From the NCBI RefSeq assembly GCF_000055945.1, contig NC_008011.1:558001-622000 (forward strand): a DNA stretch of 64,000 nucleotides, read 5' to 3'. Within the stretch, counting starts at the first letter, position 1. The number at the start of each line of letters is the position of its first letter. Under the pieces are notes generated by a model that saw nothing but the letters and a program-made list of their open reading frames with translations, was not told the DNA's origin and did not search any database. Below are positions 61,631 to 64,000 of the stretch, one piece after another. The position numbers and the translations under genes were made by a program. This DNA is from Lawsonia intracellularis PHE/MN1-00 (GTDB taxonomy: Bacteria; Desulfobacterota; Desulfovibrionia; Desulfovibrionales; Desulfovibrionaceae).

Positions 61631-62785
61631 TTAAACTATAGTCTTATTAGGCTGTAACATAGCTAATGCCAGATTCTTTTCATCTTGCATTCTACGTAGT
61701 GCAGATGCTTGTATTTCAGCTGTTGAAGAGCCAAAAAGTGTACCTCTCAACTCATAAATACTTTTAATAAGTTGTTGTTCCTCTTGGTCACCAATAGATT
61801 GTCCTTCAGAAATACCAACCATATTAGCAGACTGAGTAAAAATTCTTACAGCACCTGAAGGTCCATGCTGAACTGCTGTACTCCATAAAACTTCATGCAT
61901 TGCTGGAGACAAAGATTCTACTTCATATCCTGCTGCTTTAATACCTTTTAAGGCAGGTTGATAATGACTTTCAGAAATAAAACGTTTTTGTAAATCCTCA
62001 AAAAGTTCGGGTTGTTCTTGAGCTATAGATCTCCATACTTGCGGCATTTTCCCATCACGACTACCAGTGTCAGCAGGTCCTGCACTTTTTAACCGTGCTG
62101 CTATATTAGGATTTTCTCTCTCAAGAAACTTTATAAATTGATCCATACTTCCTGGCTTTGATGCTATTTGATACTTCCCATATGAAGTTCCACCAGTTCG
62201 ATCATAACCTATAGCAGAAATACCTTCATTTCCAGATTCAAATCGAGCAGAAAGCTGCCCTATCCTTGTTTCATTTTGTATAGTTTTATTTAGAGTTATA
62301 TTAGCTGTATTTAATTCTGTTTTACTTCTACTTATTGTCTGTTGAGTATTCATTCCCCCATGTTTTCTATTTAATGCTATATTACGGGCAGAAAAAATAA
62401 TATCTCTTTTGGCATCAAGAGGAATCCCTTTACTAAAAGGGATCCCTTTATTTTCTTTATGAAGTGGTATCCCAGATACAGCTTGAGTTAATGGTACACT
62501 ATTTTTATGTTGTTGATTTTGAGGTAATATAGACTGCATCACCATTTCATTTTGCTGATGTTGAGCCTCTCCCATTGCCAATCCATTAGCAAAAAGGCGA
62601 GAAATTACATTTAACCCTTTTGTATCTTTACTATTTTCTTGAGTTTCTACTGTTACTTCAGAAGTTTTTCCAACCATTTCTGAAAAAGATTCATTGTCAA
62701 TTTTTTGTCCTGAAGTTCTCTTAAAGACTTTCGCATGTTCTGGTGATGTACCGCCAAGAATAAATGGTGACTTGGCTATAGACAT
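61631..62785 (-). CDS. Lysozyme-like/VgrG-associated domain protein
   Basis: A 384-residue protein. The N-terminal 170 residues are polar and low-complexity, lacking a standard signal. Residues about 170-330 have ESGNEGISAIGYDRTGGTSY followed by GKYQIAS, with an acidic residue at the start of the domain, and then HYQPALKGIKAAGYEV and EVLWSTAVQHG. These resemble the lysozyme-like domain in phage- and VgrG-linked proteins. The last 50 residues are helical (IYELRGTLFGSSTAE, then a heptad-like part). I use ATG 62785 on GGGGGAT over a TTG start. The product may act on peptidoglycan, perhaps outside the cell or during flagellar or secretion assembly; no partner gene is near. Confidence 0.65.
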   Translation of the reverse strand: MSIAKSPFILGGTSPEHAKVFKRTSGQKIDNESFSEMVGKTSEVTVETQENSKDTKGLNVISRLFANGLAMGEAQHQQNEMVMQSILPQNQQHKNSVPLTQAVSGIPLHKENKGIPFSKGIPLDAKRDIIFSARNIALNRKHGGMNTQQTISRSKTELNTANITLNKTIQNETRIGQLSARFESGNEGISAIGYDRTGGTSYGKYQIASKPGSMDQFIKFLERENPNIAARLKSAGPADTGSRDGKMPQVWRSIAQEQPELFEDLQKRFISESHYQPALKGIKAAGYEVESLSPAMHEVLWSTAVQHGPSGAVRIFTQSANMVGISEGQSIGDQEEQQLIKSIYELRGTLFGSSTAEIQASALRRMQDEKNLALAMLQPNKTIV

Positions 62786-62872
62786 ATAATCCCCCAAAAG
62801 ATGATATTCTTATACATTAGAATTTAACATGCAAATTTTAGGCCTTAATATATAACTTAGTATAAAAATAGA

Positions 62873-64000
62873 TTATAATCCCTTACTTACCTTCTTATAA
62901 AATTTGTGCTCAAGAATGGTTACTCTCCATAAACCAAGAACACCTGCTAAAGAAAGCCCTCCTAATAGTGCTAACCAAAAACCAGTTACTCCCATTGGCT
63001 CAACAAACCAATTTGTTCTCCCAAGGATGTATCCTACAGGTATTGCAAAAAACCAATAAGCAAAAAGTGTTATATAGAACACTGTCTTTGTATCTTTATA
63101 TCCTTTAATAATACCCATTGTGATTGCTTGTAATGCTTCAAAGCATTGATTGATAGCAGTAAAAATCATTAAAGAAGTTGCTACTTTTAATACTTCAACA
63201 TCATTATTATAGATTCCTGCTATTTCATAACGAAGTGTAAGAATAAATATAATAGAGCATAATGCAATAAATAATCCCAAACTTAGAGAGACAAAGCTGA
63301 CACAATGTAACATTTCATATGAATGCCTGCCAATACTATAACCTGTACGAATTGTAGCAGTAATAGCAAGCGAAAATGGAATCATAAAAAGAAGTGCACT
63401 AAAATTTAGTGCTATTTCATGTCCTGCAATAATTGTAACACCTAGAGGAGCAACCAATAAAGCAATAATAGCAAAAGATGTTACTTCAAAAAAAACACCA
63501 AGAGCTCCAGGGAAACCAATACGTAACAATTGCCATTGTGTTTTTTTATCTATCCATTCAACCCAATTTTTAAACGATAAAAATCTTCGAACATCTGGTA
63601 GAGTCATTGCATAACAAAAAATAACAAAAAACATTACCCAATATACTATACCTGTAGCAAAGCCTGATCCAACACCACCAAGAGCAGGTAGACCACACTT
63701 ACCAAAAATAAAAATATAGTTTAAGGGAACATTAAAAAGAAGGCCTATAAAACCTCCAATCATTGATGGCCTCATAAATGCCATACCTTCAAAATAACAC
63801 CGGATAACAACAAAATATAAAAAGCCTGGAGTTCCCCAGGCAATAGCCCTTAAATATTGACCTGAAAGATCAGCTAATTGTTCCTCTAATCCTAATTTCC
63901 CCATCTGAAAAGAAAGAATATATGCAATAAAGAACAATGGTAAAGATAAAAAAGTAGCAAGCCATATCCCCTGACGTAGGACATGACCAATATGTTCAGT
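62873..64000 (-). CDS. MATE efflux transporter, 5' end cut by window edge
   Basis: A multidrug and toxin extrusion family permease of the NorM type, coupled to Na+ or H+. 375 codons are visible with no start: the frame continues through TEHIGHVLRQGIWLATFLSL to the window edge at 64000. The usual 450 residues imply about 75 missing at the N-terminus. Clear family segments: LRAIAWGTPGFLYFVVIRCY, NVPLNYIFIFGKCGLPALGG and, at the end, GVTGFWLALLGGLSLAGVLG. About eleven hydrophobic segments remain. The substrate is not predictable. Confidence 0.9.
   Translation of the reverse strand, partial: TEHIGHVLRQGIWLATFLSLPLFFIAYILSFQMGKLGLEEQLADLSGQYLRAIAWGTPGFLYFVVIRCYFEGMAFMRPSMIGGFIGLLFNVPLNYIFIFGKCGLPALGGVGSGFATGIVYWVMFFVIFCYAMTLPDVRRFLSFKNWVEWIDKKTQWQLLRIGFPGALGVFFEVTSFAIIALLVAPLGVTIIAGHEIALNFSALLFMIPFSLAITATIRTGYSIGRHSYEMLHCVSFVSLSLGLFIALCSIIFILTLRYEIAGIYNNDVEVLKVATSLMIFTAINQCFEALQAITMGIIKGYKDTKTVFYITLFAYWFFAIPVGYILGRTNWFVEPMGVTGFWLALLGGLSLAGVLGLWRVTILEHKFYKKVSKGL

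Noticed and set aside
1-64000. CRISPR array, rRNA operon or insertion sequence
   Set aside because: No regularly spaced direct repeats, no rRNA-like sequence and no transposase or terminal inverted repeats were recognised.

Overview
The window is a strongly AT-rich bacterial chromosome segment with long AT-rich spacers. The tmRNA tag reads ANNNYDYALAA, close to the Desulfovibrio-type tag. Together with the gene repertoire (GlnS beside a tRNA-Gln, two flagellar stator pairs, a membrane pyrophosphatase, an AccA-AccD fusion, a Rsm22-like methyltransferase), this suggests a reduced-genome member of the Desulfovibrionaceae. Lawsonia intracellularis is the best guess. That name is inference from recognition; the sequence itself shows only the gene content and base bias.

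Layout. 1-4121 (minus): gltX (3' end cut by the window), an Rsm22-type methyltransferase and pgk. 4525-7308: a membrane protein of unknown function, galE and an exported beta-carbonic anhydrase. 7705-7778: tRNA-Gln(CTG). 8233-13607: an envelope glycan block with a Wzt-type ABC ATPase, a large methyltransferase with a C-terminal glycan-enzyme motif, an M23 lipoprotein and a polysaccharide deacetylase. 13638-14678: an AI-2E/PerM family protein. 15061-15436: ssrA (tmRNA). 15437-21344: an accessory-looking stretch with a poly-C tract, a one-polypeptide MmeI-like restriction-modification enzyme, decayed sequence and two orphan small genes. 21345-22328: a tehA-like gene broken by one in-frame stop codon. 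23015-27107: a structured leader followed by nrdA-nrdB. 27484-28809: an amidohydrolase of the MTA/SAH deaminase family. 29222-33078: an MBOAT O-acyltransferase, an SGNH-plus-esterase fusion and a NifX-like protein. 33277-39887: two complete MotA/MotB pairs separated by an unknown 568-residue protein and an MFS transporter. 40269-45486: an acetyl-CoA carboxylase cluster with an unusual alpha-beta carboxyltransferase fusion and a biotinyl-like protein lacking the biotin lysine, then ssb. 45604-49135: glnS, an EF-hand protein and a GT4 glycosyltransferase. 49449-54120: the livJHMGF branched-chain amino acid importer. 54389-56464: K+-independent-type proton pyrophosphatase. 56756-58365: ruvX-mltG. 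58603-61589: TPP riboswitch, terminator, thiS-thiG-thiH-thiF. 61631-64000: a lysozyme-like protein and a 5'-truncated MATE transporter.

How it fits together. The set suits a host-dependent bacterium: amino acid import through Liv, pyrophosphate-driven proton pumping, fatty acid precursor synthesis, partial thiamin synthesis (thiazole branch only here), nucleotide reduction, surface glycan synthesis or modification, and motility. The least ordinary items are: an insert of three 18-residue repeats in phosphoglycerate kinase; the Wzt plus WbdD-like pair with no permease beside it; the acetyl-CoA carboxylase cluster; the SGNH-esterase fusion with an apparently lost catalytic histidine beside an MBOAT protein; the structured leader of nrdAB; and the R-M island next to ssrA.
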